Shown here in pieces: positions 15,637 to 22,226 of a DNA stretch of 34,244 nt. Location of the stretch: positions 1 to 34,244 of the forward strand of contig JADLHM010000076.1 in NCBI GenBank assembly GCA_020848745.1, read 5' to 3'. The notes below the pieces were generated by a model. That model saw nothing but the letters and a program-made list of their open reading frames with translations. It was not told the DNA's origin and did no database searches. A program made the translations under genes and the position numbers. The first letter of the stretch is position 1. Every line of letters begins with the position of its first letter. The DNA comes from Deltaproteobacteria bacterium (GTDB lineage Bacteria; Desulfobacterota; Binatia; UTPRO1).

Positions 15637-17440
15637 CGTTCACGAAGAAGAGCTCGGGGAGGCTCCAGAGCACGCCGCGGAGGCCCGCTCGGAGCCCGGC
15701 GCCGCGGTCGAGCGGCGCCTGCGCCAGACCGAGCGCGGTCGCGCCGACGCCGACCACGAGGTTCGCGGCGCCGAGCAGCGGGCGGAGCGCGACGACATCG
15801 TCGGTGAAGAAGAGGAACGTCGAGTCGTCGCGGCTCGGCCGGTAGACCGTCGAGGTGAGCACGTTCGACTCGCGCAGGCGCACCGCGATCGGGTTGCCCG
15901 CGCGCGCCAGCGCCTCGACCCGGGCTCGGCGGTACGACGGGGTCACGTCGCGCGCCGCGACCCGCCAGCCGCGTTCGACGGCGCGCGCCGCCAGGTGCGG
16001 CACGATCCGGCTCGCGGGACTCGTAATGCGCGCTCCGAGCGCGGGGCCGACCTCGGGGCCGAGGACGGCGTCGATGGTGGCGAAGGTCTCCGTGACGCAG
16101 TTCCGTCGCACGAGGTCGTAGCCGTACGCGTTATCGAGGGCGCGCGCATAGGTGCGCCGGGCGTTCTCGGCCGCGCGCGCCGCGGCGTCGAGGCGGGCGA
16201 GCGAAGCGCGCGGCACCGCGAGGTCGCGTACGGGCGCCGTTCGCGTCGGCACGAGGAGGTCGCCGGCGAGGCGGACGTCGCGCTCCTCGGCGAGTCCCCG
16301 CGTCAGCTCGGCGCAGCGGTTGGCGGCGTCCTCGAGAGCGGCGTAGGCGCGCTCCGCGGGCGCCGCGGTCGCGGTGAAGCGGCCGAGGCTCGCGCGCGCA
16401 TCGGCGCAGGCGTCGTCGCGGAGCCCGCGCGCCGCGTCCGCCGTGCGGCGTACGACGTCACGGGGGATGCGCCGCGCGTCCGCCGGAAAGCCGTCGAGCA
16501 CGACCAGGCGATCTGTCGCGAGCGATCGCTCCACTGCCGCGAGCCGCGCCATGCCGACGAGGAGCGGGAAGCCGAAGTCCGGGCGCGCCGACGCGGCGAG
16601 CCGGACGAGCGCGGCGCGGAGCGCCGCGGCGTAGCGCACGAGGGCGGAGCGCTCGTCCGTGGTGAGCGGGGGCTCGTCGAGTGTCATGAGCGCCGCCGGG
16701 TCGAGTTCCGGGGCGCGCTCGAGGGTGGCGAGCGCGACGAGGCCGCTCACGGCCGCCGTGTAGCGGTCGGCGAAGCTCTCCGCGACGGTCGGATACGTGT
16801 CGGGCGTCGGCGGCGCGGGCGTCGCGACGTCGTCCGGCACGAGCGCGGCGACGTAGGCGCGGAGCGCCGCCGTCCGCCGCGCGAGGAAGTCGGGGCCGTG
16901 CGCGGCCGCGACGGCGGCGCGGAGCCCCGCGAGCGCCGCCGACGGCGCGCCGTCCGGCGCGGTCGCGAAGTAGCCGGCGGCTTCGATCGGCAGGCCGTCG
17001 TCACTGGAGGATGTGGGCGTCGCATCCGACGCGGAGTCGCGCGCCCGCGCCGCGAGGAGTGCGAGGAGCCGCGCCCCGCGCGTGAGCTGCTGCTCGATGG
17101 CGAGCTGTCGTTCCTGGATGAGCCAGCGACGGTTGAACCCTGCGCGCAAACGCTCGTACGTCTGCGCCCCGACGGCGATCCGCGAGCGCTCGATCGGGCG
17201 GTTGCCGAGCACGGCGTAGAGCCACCGCAGGTGCGCGCTGGTGTCGCGCTCGAGCACGAGCCGCGCGTCGGGAGCGCGCTGGTAGGCGTAGGTGCGATCG
17301 TCGAACCCGAGCGCGACGTGCCCGCCGCTCGACCCGCCCTCGTTCGCTTGCATGTAGAGGTAGTCGAGGAGGCGTGTGTCGTCGCCGAGGCACGGGCCGG
17401 GGTGGAGCAGGCGGAGCGCGAGGGTCAGCGCGACGGGCAC
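15548..17440 (-). CDS. Large exported protein with DUF4105-like permuted papain fold motifs
   Basis: About 630 aa. The hydrophobic N-terminus VALTLALRLLHPGPCLG looks like a signal peptide. SGGHVALGF (His41) near the start and YDLVRRNCVTETF (Cys448 after Asn) far downstream match the His-first, Asn-Cys-second order of DUF4105 and permuted NlpC/P60-like cysteine proteins. Between them lies a long Ala/Arg/Asp-rich helical region. The C-terminus has a hydrophobic stretch LLGAANLVVGVGATALGLA. The start is uncertain: GTG 17440 gives the best signal peptide, but an upstream non-AUG start overlapping the preceding stop is possible because the frame stays open. Third gene of a minus-strand operon. Activity unproven. 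Confidence 0.6.
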   Translation of the reverse strand: MPVALTLALRLLHPGPCLGDDTRLLDYLYMQANEGGSSGGHVALGFDDRTYAYQRAPDARLVLERDTSAHLRWLYAVLGNRPIERSRIAVGAQTYERLRAGFNRRWLIQERQLAIEQQLTRGARLLALLAARARDSASDATPTSSSDDGLPIEAAGYFATAPDGAPSAALAGLRAAVAAAHGPDFLARRTAALRAYVAALVPDDVATPAPPTPDTYPTVAESFADRYTAAVSGLVALATLERAPELDPAALMTLDEPPLTTDERSALVRYAAALRAALVRLAASARPDFGFPLLVGMARLAAVERSLATDRLVVLDGFPADARRIPRDVVRRTADAARGLRDDACADARASLGRFTATAAPAERAYAALEDAANRCAELTRGLAEERDVRLAGDLLVPTRTAPVRDLAVPRASLARLDAAARAAENARRTYARALDNAYGYDLVRRNCVTETFATIDAVLGPEVGPALGARITSPASRIVPHLAARAVERGWRVAARDVTPSYRRARVEALARAGNPIAVRLRESNVLTSTVYRPSRDDSTFLFFTDDVVALRPLLGAANLVVGVGATALGLAQAPLDRGAGLRAGLRGVLWSLPELFFVNVRKGSFDHVARRTPPDAPRSLGIPPPSPR

Positions 17441-17496
17441 CGCCGCGACGCGCCGGTACGTGGGGATGCGCCGGCGTCGGCGCTCGCCGCTTCGGA

Positions 17497-17889
17497 TCAG
17501 GATCCGTAGCCGCGGCGGAGGAGGGCCACCTTCGCCGGCTCGCCGCGCGCCACGGTCGACTCGTAGCGGGCGAGGTCGGCGACCCGCGCGCGCTTCAGTC
17601 CGGCGCCGATCGCGGTGAAGGTCGCGTCGTCGGCCTCCCAATCGGTGATGCCGTGACGGCGCGCCACCGTCGTGAGGCCGTTCTCGAAGCCGGCGACGTC
17701 GCCTGTCCCCGCGGCCCAGGCCGCGGTGAAGTCGCGCACGTCGTTTCGGTAGGCTTCCTTCTTGTCCTCGTCGCCCGAGCTGCTGCCCGAGGAGCTCTTC
17801 GACGACTTCCAGCTGCTCTCCGAGCTGTAGGAGAACGAGCATCCGAGCGGAAGCAGCGCCAGCAGGACGACGATCGCGAGGTTCTTCAT
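17497..17889 (-). CDS. Small Ser-rich lipoprotein of unknown function
   Basis: A 130-aa protein. The signal sequence MKNLAIVVLLALLPLGC ends in a lipobox-like PLGC, followed by a Ser/Lys tract (SSESSWKSSKSSSGSSSG) that would act as a flexible tether. The C-terminal part, RNDVRDFTAAWAAGTGDV and GITDWEADDATFTAIGAGL, recurs in small lipoproteins whose role is not known to me. A good ribosome site (GGAGTAGGAGAG) precedes the ATG and lies in the 8-bp gap after the upstream gene, so the two are an operon. Confidence 0.7.
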   Translation of the reverse strand: MKNLAIVVLLALLPLGCSFSYSSESSWKSSKSSSGSSSGDEDKKEAYRNDVRDFTAAWAAGTGDVAGFENGLTTVARRHGITDWEADDATFTAIGAGLKRARVADLARYESTVARGEPAKVALLRRGYGS

Positions 17890-17897
17890 GTGCTCTC

Positions 17898-18437
17898 CTA
17901 CTCCTTCAGGTTCCAGTCGGCGCAGCGGGCGGCGAGCTTGTCGATCTTCGCGCCGAGTCCCGCCAGGGGGAAAGTGAGCGGCACCGGCTTGCCGTTCACG
18001 CCGTGGATCTCGATCGTCACCTGCGCCGTCGGCGACGCGGCCTCCTCGCGCAGCAAGCGGCGCGCGAATCGCGTCGACTCGGGCGACTCGAAGATGCGGT
18101 GCTCGGTCGGACTGACCTTCACCGACCAGCGATCGCGCGCCGCGGCGTCGCCGAAGCGCACCCGCACGTCGCCGCTCATGCCGAGGCCGGCCCGGCTCCC
18201 CGGGGCCTCGATGACCGCGACGCCGCGCCAGCGCGCGCCGGTGTCGCCGTCGCAGCCGATCACGAGGCGCACGTCGGAGAACCGCGTCGACGGGACCCCG
18301 ATGGCGACCGCCTTGTCGCCGAGCGGGGTCTCGATCTCCCGCATGTCCCACGCCGCCGCCCACGTGGAGTCGGCGGCCGCCAGGCCGAAGGCCAGCGCGG
18401 CCGCCACGATCGCGCCGCGCCGCTCGAGAGGTGTCAT
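17898..18437 (-). CDS. Exported protein, VasI/TagO-like beta domain
   Basis: A 179-aa protein with a signal peptide (AIVAAALAFGLAAADSTWA). The mature part has a repeated beta-strand pattern: DVRLVIGCDGDTG, then VRFGDAAARDRWSVKV, HRIFESPESTRFARRLL, and a closing FPLAGLGAKIDKLAARC. This order (polarity change, RWSV, F..L, F.L.G...L...C) is like that of type VI-associated VasI/TagO and related secreted proteins, but there are no T6SS genes here. ATG 18437 is chosen over GTG 18455 by the signal-peptide n-region. First gene of the three-gene exported-protein operon, divergent from mlaE. Confidence 0.6.
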   Translation of the reverse strand: MTPLERRGAIVAAALAFGLAAADSTWAAAWDMREIETPLGDKAVAIGVPSTRFSDVRLVIGCDGDTGARWRGVAVIEAPGSRAGLGMSGDVRVRFGDAAARDRWSVKVSPTEHRIFESPESTRFARRLLREEAASPTAQVTIEIHGVNGKPVPLTFPLAGLGAKIDKLAARCADWNLKE

Positions 18438-18519
18438 GGCGCCCGTCGGTAGCACGGCGCGCGCGAGGAGTGAAACCGCGCCGTGGCGGGCGCCGCGAAA
18501 CGTGGTAGCTCACGAGCGA

Positions 18520-19662
18520 ATGGCCGAGGCGGCGCGCACACGCGGCGACATCAAGCTCGAGCGGTCGGGGGACGGTGCGCTCGTCGTTCGCCTGACCGGC
18601 GCGTGGACGCTCGATACCGGCGTGCCGCCCGCGGCCGACGTCGAGCGCGCGCTCGCGACGGGCCCGCGGCCCACGCGCCTCGCCTTCGATCTCGCCGGGC
18701 TCGGTCCGTGGGACAGCGGCCTCATCAGCTTCGTCATCCGGACCGGCGAGCTCGCCGCCGACCGCCGGGTTCCGCTCGACGAGGCGACGCTCCCCGACGG
18801 CCTCCGGCGTCTCCTCGCGCTCGCGCGCCGGGTGCCGGGCGCGCAGCCCCGCCACGTCGAGCGGCCGTCGTCGTGGCTCGCGCGCGTCGGGCTCGCCGCG
18901 CTCGACGCCTGGGACGAGGCCCGCGCGATGCTCGGGTTCCTCGGCGAGGCGACCCTCGCACTCGGGCGCTTCGTGCGCGGGCAGGCCCGCTTCCGGGCCC
19001 GCGACTTCTGGCTCCTCGTGCAGCAGGCCGGAGCCGACGCGCTCCCGATCGTGACCCTCATCAGCTTCCTGGTGGGCACCATCTTCGCGTTCGTCGGCGC
19101 CGTGCAGCTCGAGCGCTTCGGGGCGACCATTTACGTCGCCGACCTCGTTGGCATCGCCATCGTGCGCGAGATGGGCGCGGTCATGACGGCGATCGTCATG
19201 GCCGGCCGCACGGGCGCGGCGTACGCGGCGCAGCTCGGTACGATGAAGGTGACGCAGGAGCTCGACGCGCTCACCACCATGGGGTTCTCGACGCTCGACT
19301 TCCTCGTGCTGCCGCGCATGCTGGCGCTCTGTCTGATGATGCCGCTCCTCTGCCTCTACGCCGACGCGCTCGGCGTGCTCGGCGGCTCGCTCATCGGGAT
19401 CGGCATGCTGCACTTGCCGGCGGTCACGTACTTCAACCAGACCTTCAACGCGGTGACGATCTCGAACCTCGCCGGCGGCGTGCTGAAGGCCTCGGTCTAC
19501 GGCGTCCTGGTCGCGATCGCGGGCTGTCTGCGCGGCCTCCAGTCGGGAAGCAGCTCGTCGGCGGTCGGCGACGCGGCGACGTCGGCGGTCGTGACCGGCA
19601 TCGTCGCGATCATCGTCGCGTGCGGCATCTTCGCCGTCGTGTTCTACATCCTCGGGATCTGA
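18520..19662 (+). CDS. mlaE: MlaE-family ABC lipid-transporter permease with N-terminal STAS domain
   Basis: A 380-aa permease. Residues about 8-110 are a STAS domain (LERSGDGALVVRLTGAWTL, LAFDLAGLGPWDSGL), the function of separate MlaB in Escherichia coli. Residues about 165-380 are the MlaE domain, with IVTLISFLVGTIFAF, the coupling segment VREMGAVMTAIVMAGRTGAA and DALTTMGFSTLDFLVLPR. It acts in the inner membrane with MlaF ATPase and a hexameric MCE protein to move phospholipid between membranes. The stop is followed 1 bp later by mlaF. A fusion of STAS and permease is common in this branch. Confidence 0.92.
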   Translation: MAEAARTRGDIKLERSGDGALVVRLTGAWTLDTGVPPAADVERALATGPRPTRLAFDLAGLGPWDSGLISFVIRTGELAADRRVPLDEATLPDGLRRLLALARRVPGAQPRHVERPSSWLARVGLAALDAWDEARAMLGFLGEATLALGRFVRGQARFRARDFWLLVQQAGADALPIVTLISFLVGTIFAFVGAVQLERFGATIYVADLVGIAIVREMGAVMTAIVMAGRTGAAYAAQLGTMKVTQELDALTTMGFSTLDFLVLPRMLALCLMMPLLCLYADALGVLGGSLIGIGMLHLPAVTYFNQTFNAVTISNLAGGVLKASVYGVLVAIAGCLRGLQSGSSSSAVGDAATSAVVTGIVAIIVACGIFAVVFYILGI

Positions 19663-19663
19663 G

Positions 19664-20458
19664 ATGGCCGAGCGCGACGACGCCCACATCACCGTCGAGG
19701 ACCTGACGATCGCCTACGGCGAACGGGTCATCATGCGCGACCTCGACTTCGTCATTCGTCACGGCGACGTCTTCGTCATCATGGGGGCGAGCGGCTCGGG
19801 CAAGAGCACGCTGCTCCGCAACATGATCGGGCTGAACGAGCCCACCAGGGGCGACGTGCGCTACGACGGCCGGAGCTTCACGCACGCCGACGAGCCGACC
19901 CGCCAGCAGATGCTGCAGCGCTTCGGCGTGATGTATCAGGGCGGCGCGCTCTTCAGCTCGATGACCCTCGCCGAGAACGTCGGCCTGCCGCTCGGCGAGT
20001 ACACGTCGCTCAGCGATGCCGAGATCCGCGAGGTCGCGTCGCTGAAGCTCGCGCTCGTCGGCCTCAAGGGCTTCGAGGACTTCTTCCCGGCCGAGATCAG
20101 CGGCGGCATGTGGAAGCGCGCCGGCATCGCCCGCGCCATGGCGCTCGACCCCGCCATCCTCTTCTTCGACGAGCCGTCGGCCGGCCTCGACCCGATCAGC
20201 TCGCGCCAGCTCGACGACCTCATCCTCGAGTTGCGGGCGAGCCTCGGAACGACCATCGTCGTCGTGACGCACGAGCTCCCGAGCATCTTCGCGATCGCGA
20301 CCGACAGCGTGTTCCTCGACATCGAGACGAAGACCATCATCGCGCAGGGCTCGCCGCACGACATGCTGGCGCGCCCCGACACCGATCCGAAGGTGCGCCG
20401 CTTTCTGACGCGCGGCGAGGAGGGAGGCAAGGTGGGGGAGGCGCTCCGGCGTGGGTAG
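19664..20458 (+). CDS. mlaF: MlaF-family ABC transporter ATPase
   Basis: A 264-aa ATP-binding subunit. Walker A GASGSGKST is at residues 41-49, the Q-loop region is FGVMYQGGALFSSMT, the signature is ISGGMWKRAGIARAMA (145-160; SGGM is normal for MlaF), Walker B is ILFFDEPSAGLDP and the switch His is in VVTHELPS. The last 25 codons (PKVRRFLTRGEEGGKVGEAL) are also found, almost unchanged, 6 kb downstream in front of the intact mlaD. The stop overlaps a GTG at 20451 that once started mlaD. Confidence 0.93.
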   Translation: MAERDDAHITVEDLTIAYGERVIMRDLDFVIRHGDVFVIMGASGSGKSTLLRNMIGLNEPTRGDVRYDGRSFTHADEPTRQQMLQRFGVMYQGGALFSSMTLAENVGLPLGEYTSLSDAEIREVASLKLALVGLKGFEDFFPAEISGGMWKRAGIARAMALDPAILFFDEPSAGLDPISSRQLDDLILELRASLGTTIVVVTHELPSIFAIATDSVFLDIETKTIIAQGSPHDMLARPDTDPKVRRFLTRGEEGGKVGEALRRG

Positions 20459-20575
20459 GAAGGCAAACCCCCGGCGCCTTCGTGGTCGGCGCGGTCGCGC
20501 TCGCGGTCACCGGCATCGTGGTGTTCGGGTCGGGACGGCTCTTCGCCGGCACCACGCCGTTCGTCATGTACTTCA
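20382..20575 (+). repeat. Direct repeat copy A: mlaF 3' end plus mlaD 5' end
   Basis: These 194 bp match 26348-26549 with few substitutions and one 8-bp deletion. They cover the end of intact mlaF and the first codons of mlaD. Homology stops at the codons for VMYF, where unrelated DNA begins. With copy C it brackets the 5,772-bp insert. Confidence 0.9.
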
Positions 20576-20594
20576 TGGAGGCGTTGGCTCGTGA
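20451..20594 (+). pseudogene. mlaD 5' remnant (copy A), frameshifted
   Basis: Starts with the same GTG GGT AGG AAG codons as intact mlaD. Compared with 26417-26549 it lacks 8 bp after codon 7 (the segment encoding VII is gone), which shifts the frame, so it would give a nonsense 47-aa peptide ending at 20594. The homologous DNA ends at 20575. This is the original 5' end of mlaD left attached to mlaF after the insertion. Confidence 0.85.
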
Positions 20595-20676
20595 AGGTGA
20601 TGTGCGGCAGCGCCGCGGAGATGCCCCACAGCACGCCCTTGATGTTCACGCCGATGCAGCGGCGCGACGTCGCCAT
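20579..20676 (-). pseudogene. Short-chain dehydrogenase fragment
   Basis: About 30 codons reading CIGVNIKGVLWGISAALPH, which matches the conserved SDR segment around the catalytic Asn (xxVNIKGVLYGIxAALPxM). The cofactor motif and the Tyr-Lys catalytic site are absent. One end abuts the vapC stop, the other abuts copy A of the mlaD 5' end. It is only a gene scrap. Confidence 0.55.
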
Positions 20677-20678
20677 CG

Positions 20679-21065
20679 CTACAACTTGACGACGCGAAGG
20701 CCGGGAATGCGGTCGTAGTCGGCATCCTGCGTCAGTACCGACAGGTCGTGCACGATGGCCGTTGCGGCAATCCAGAGGTCGTTCACGGGAACCCGGTGTT
20801 GCCTGCGACGACAATGCGCAACGAGGCGTGCCCATTCCCGGGCTGCGGCTGCATCGACGGGCACCGGCTCGAAGGTCGACTCGACGTAGGTGAGGGTCTT
20901 GAGGCGCCGCGCTCGGGTGGCACCGTCGGACGCCATGAGCACGCCCAGTTGGAGCTCGCCGACGGTGACGACCGAGACGAGGATCTCGTCGGGCATGGGG
21001 CGTCGTCGCGGCCGATCCTGTTCGATCGAGACGAAGACCGAGGTGTCGGCGAGTGCCCGGGTCAC
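20679..21065 (-). CDS. vapC: VapC-family PIN-domain ribonuclease toxin
   Basis: A 128-aa PIN-domain protein. The first acidic site is in LADTSVFVSIEQD, the second in TVGELQLGVLMA, the third in NDLWIAATAIVHDLSVLTQDADYD. These are the Asp/Glu residues that bind Mg2+ in VapC toxins, which cut tRNA or rRNA. Its GTG start overlaps the antitoxin stop (GTGA), the usual coupling of such pairs. It reads on the minus strand, opposite to mlaF. Confidence 0.88.
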   Translation of the reverse strand: MTRALADTSVFVSIEQDRPRRRPMPDEILVSVVTVGELQLGVLMASDGATRARRLKTLTYVESTFEPVPVDAAAAREWARLVAHCRRRQHRVPVNDLWIAATAIVHDLSVLTQDADYDRIPGLRVVKL

Positions 21066-21319
21066 CGCACATCGTCCGAGGTATCGGGAACGGCCATTCT
21101 CAGGTCGTCCAACAGCCCGGCGTCCGCACGGCACACCTCGAGTGCTCGCGACAGCTCGTCCCACGGAACGACCTCGCGACGCCGAGCCAGCGGACGAATC
21201 TCGGCGACAGGTCGACCGTTGATGGTCACTCGTACGCGCTCGCCGCGCTCTACACGTCGCAATACACGTGTCGTATGGTTGCGCAGGTCGCGCACGGGCA
21301 CCTCGTCTTGCTTCCGCAT
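21062..21319 (-). CDS. Phd/YefM-family antitoxin
   Basis: An 85-aa antitoxin. The N-terminal VPVRDLRNHTTRVLRRVERG and VTINGRPVAEIRPL are the Phd/YefM DNA-binding fold. The acidic C-terminal tail (LLDDLRMAVPDTSDDV) would bind the toxin. ATG 21319 is chosen because the family begins 5-8 residues before the VRDLR helix. The pair should repress its own promoter, which would lie just above 21319, where the inserted gene fragments start. Confidence 0.88.
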   Translation of the reverse strand: MRKQDEVPVRDLRNHTTRVLRRVERGERVRVTINGRPVAEIRPLARRREVVPWDELSRALEVCRADAGLLDDLRMAVPDTSDDVR

Positions 21320-21332
21320 GCGGCAGCTGTAG

Positions 21333-21422
21333 CACATCGGCTACGGGCCGGAGAAGCCGCGCGGAACCGTGGCGGGGGTCGCGCTCGACTCCGTTGAGGA
21401 CATGAAGATCCTCTTCGACGGC
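21333..21422 (+). pseudogene. Methylmalonyl-CoA mutase N-terminal fragment
   Basis: About 30 codons read GYGPEKPRGTVAGVALDSVE then DMKILFDG. The end matches the conserved DSVEDMKILFDGIPL segment of the methylmalonyl-CoA/acyl-CoA mutase large subunit. An in-frame stop precedes it at 21330, and after FDG the sequence changes to an IS110-like transposase in the same frame. No other mutase part is present. Confidence 0.5.
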
Positions 21423-21550
21423 GCGAGCAGCGTATCGCCACGACCCGACTTTGCGCCGGTGTATGCGACCCGCAGCCGGAAGATCCAAACCGATCGGCGC
21501 GATGCACCGGCGCTCTGCGAGGCATGCGAGTTCGGGGCGTACCGTGCGGC
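21423..21550 (+). pseudogene. IS110-family transposase fragment
   Basis: Roughly 40 codons include DFAPVYATRSRKIQTDRRDA and ALCEACEFGAYR. This matches the DEDD-domain segment of IS110-type transposases (xxYATRSRRVKTDRRDARALAEACRLGAYRPA). Neither the upstream DEDD start nor the C-terminal transposase_20 domain is present. It is fused in frame to the mutase fragment before it and runs into the IS91-type block at about 21551. Confidence 0.65.
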
Positions 21551-21698
21551 TGCGACGGGGGTGCGACCCGTGCGGTGGTGTCGCAGGCCATGCCACCGAG
21601 GGATGGCAGTCACGCGCGGGCGCGGCATCGCTCCGAGGAGCGGGTCGTCCGGGCGCGGTCGCCGCGGTGCTCTCGGTTGCCACCGCGAAAACATGTCA
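21551..21698. repeat. IS91-type 5'-end block, copy 1
   Basis: These 148 bp match 26123-26278 (156 bp) at most positions, with a small internal gap. On the minus strand the block includes the first dozen codons of the IS91-like transposase (MACDT) plus its upstream region. In both places it is followed by mlaF/mlaD-derived DNA. Confidence 0.85.
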
Positions 21699-21699
21699 G

Positions 21700-21833
21700 A
21701 GGTGGGGGAGGCGCTCCGGCGTGGGTAGGAAGGCGAATCCCGTCATCATCGGCGCCTTCGTGGTCGGCGCAGTCGCGCTCGCGGTCGCCGGCATCGTGAT
21801 GCTCGGGTCGGGACGGTTCTTTGCCGACACCAC
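21700..21833 (+). repeat. Direct repeat copy B: mlaF stop region plus mlaD 5' end
   Basis: These 134 bp match part of copies A and C. The copy begins 25-30 bp before the mlaD GTG and ends after the codons for FFADTT, then meets the 31-bp dispersed repeat. Unlike copy A it keeps the mlaD reading frame. Confidence 0.9.
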
Positions 21834-22062
21834 CGAACGTTCGGATCTCTCCTGCCGTTTGCCACAGCTGGTTCTTCGGCTTCTGGGAGACGCCTACGAT
21901 GACGACGGCCTACCTCTTTTCGCGATCATGACGACCGCCTACATCCTGATCGCGATCCGCTTCGAGGAGCGCGATTTCGAGGCGTCCCTCGGGCCGATCT
22001 ACACCGCGTACCGGCGGCGGGTGCCGATGCTGATTCCGCGCCTCGCCCCACGAAGACCGTAG
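21721..22062 (+). CDS. Chimeric ORF: MlaD membrane anchor fused to methyltransferase C-terminus
   Basis: An open frame of 113 codons. Residues 1-38 are the N-terminal anchor of MlaD (MGRKANPVIIGAFVVG and the TM that follows). A short linker is encoded by the 31-bp repeat. From about residue 60 it reads YDDDGLPLFAIMTTAYILIA, then IRFEERDFEASLG and YRRRVPMLIP, the C-terminal part of isoprenylcysteine-methyltransferase/NnrU/MddA-type membrane enzymes. The ribosome-site region of mlaD was copied too, so it could be translated. The MCE domain is missing and the methyltransferase SAM-binding N-terminus is lost. It is probably a fusion relic; function cannot be claimed. Confidence 0.5.
   Translation: MGRKANPVIIGAFVVGAVALAVAGIVMLGSGRFFADTTERSDLSCRLPQLVLRLLGDAYDDDGLPLFAIMTTAYILIAIRFEERDFEASLGPIYTAYRRRVPMLIPRLAPRRP
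21838..21868 (+). repeat. 31-bp dispersed repeat, copy 1
   Basis: Starts CGTTCGGATCTCTCC and ends GTTTGCCACAGC. It is identical to 24074-24104 and similar to 25714-25742. Here it joins the copied mlaD 5' end to the methyltransferase remnant. Confidence 0.85.
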
Positions 22063-22116
22063 ATTTGCCGCGCGGCGAGGCGATTCGCCCCGGCTGACCA
22101 AAGCGCCACACGCGGC

Positions 22117-22146
22117 GGTGCGCGGTTTCCCCGGGAACCGCGCACC
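22117..22146. terminator. Perfect 11-bp-stem hairpin between convergent genes
   Basis: GGTGCGCGGTT at 22117-22127 pairs exactly with AACCGCGCACC at 22136-22146 around an 8-base loop. It lies between the chimeric ORF (ends 22062) and the lipoprotein gene (ends 22227). No T-run follows. The rest of 22063-22226 holds no supported gene. Confidence 0.5.
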
Positions 22147-22226
22147 GGCAAGCGCCAGACGATCTCCTCGACGGGAGCCAGCACGAGCGCGAGGAAAAGG
22201 TCGAGAGTGACAACGACCTCTGACGG

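Noticed and set aside
20382-20575. Interpreting the long flanking repeats as a transposon target-site duplication
   Set aside because: At ~200 bp they are far longer than any known target-site duplication, and they contain gene ends. Copying of host DNA is more likely.
21999-22213. Possible CPBP/CAAX-protease fragment (LVLAPVEEIVWRLP on the minus strand)
   Set aside because: Only one short EExxxR-like motif is present, without other conserved helices. Too weak to annotate.
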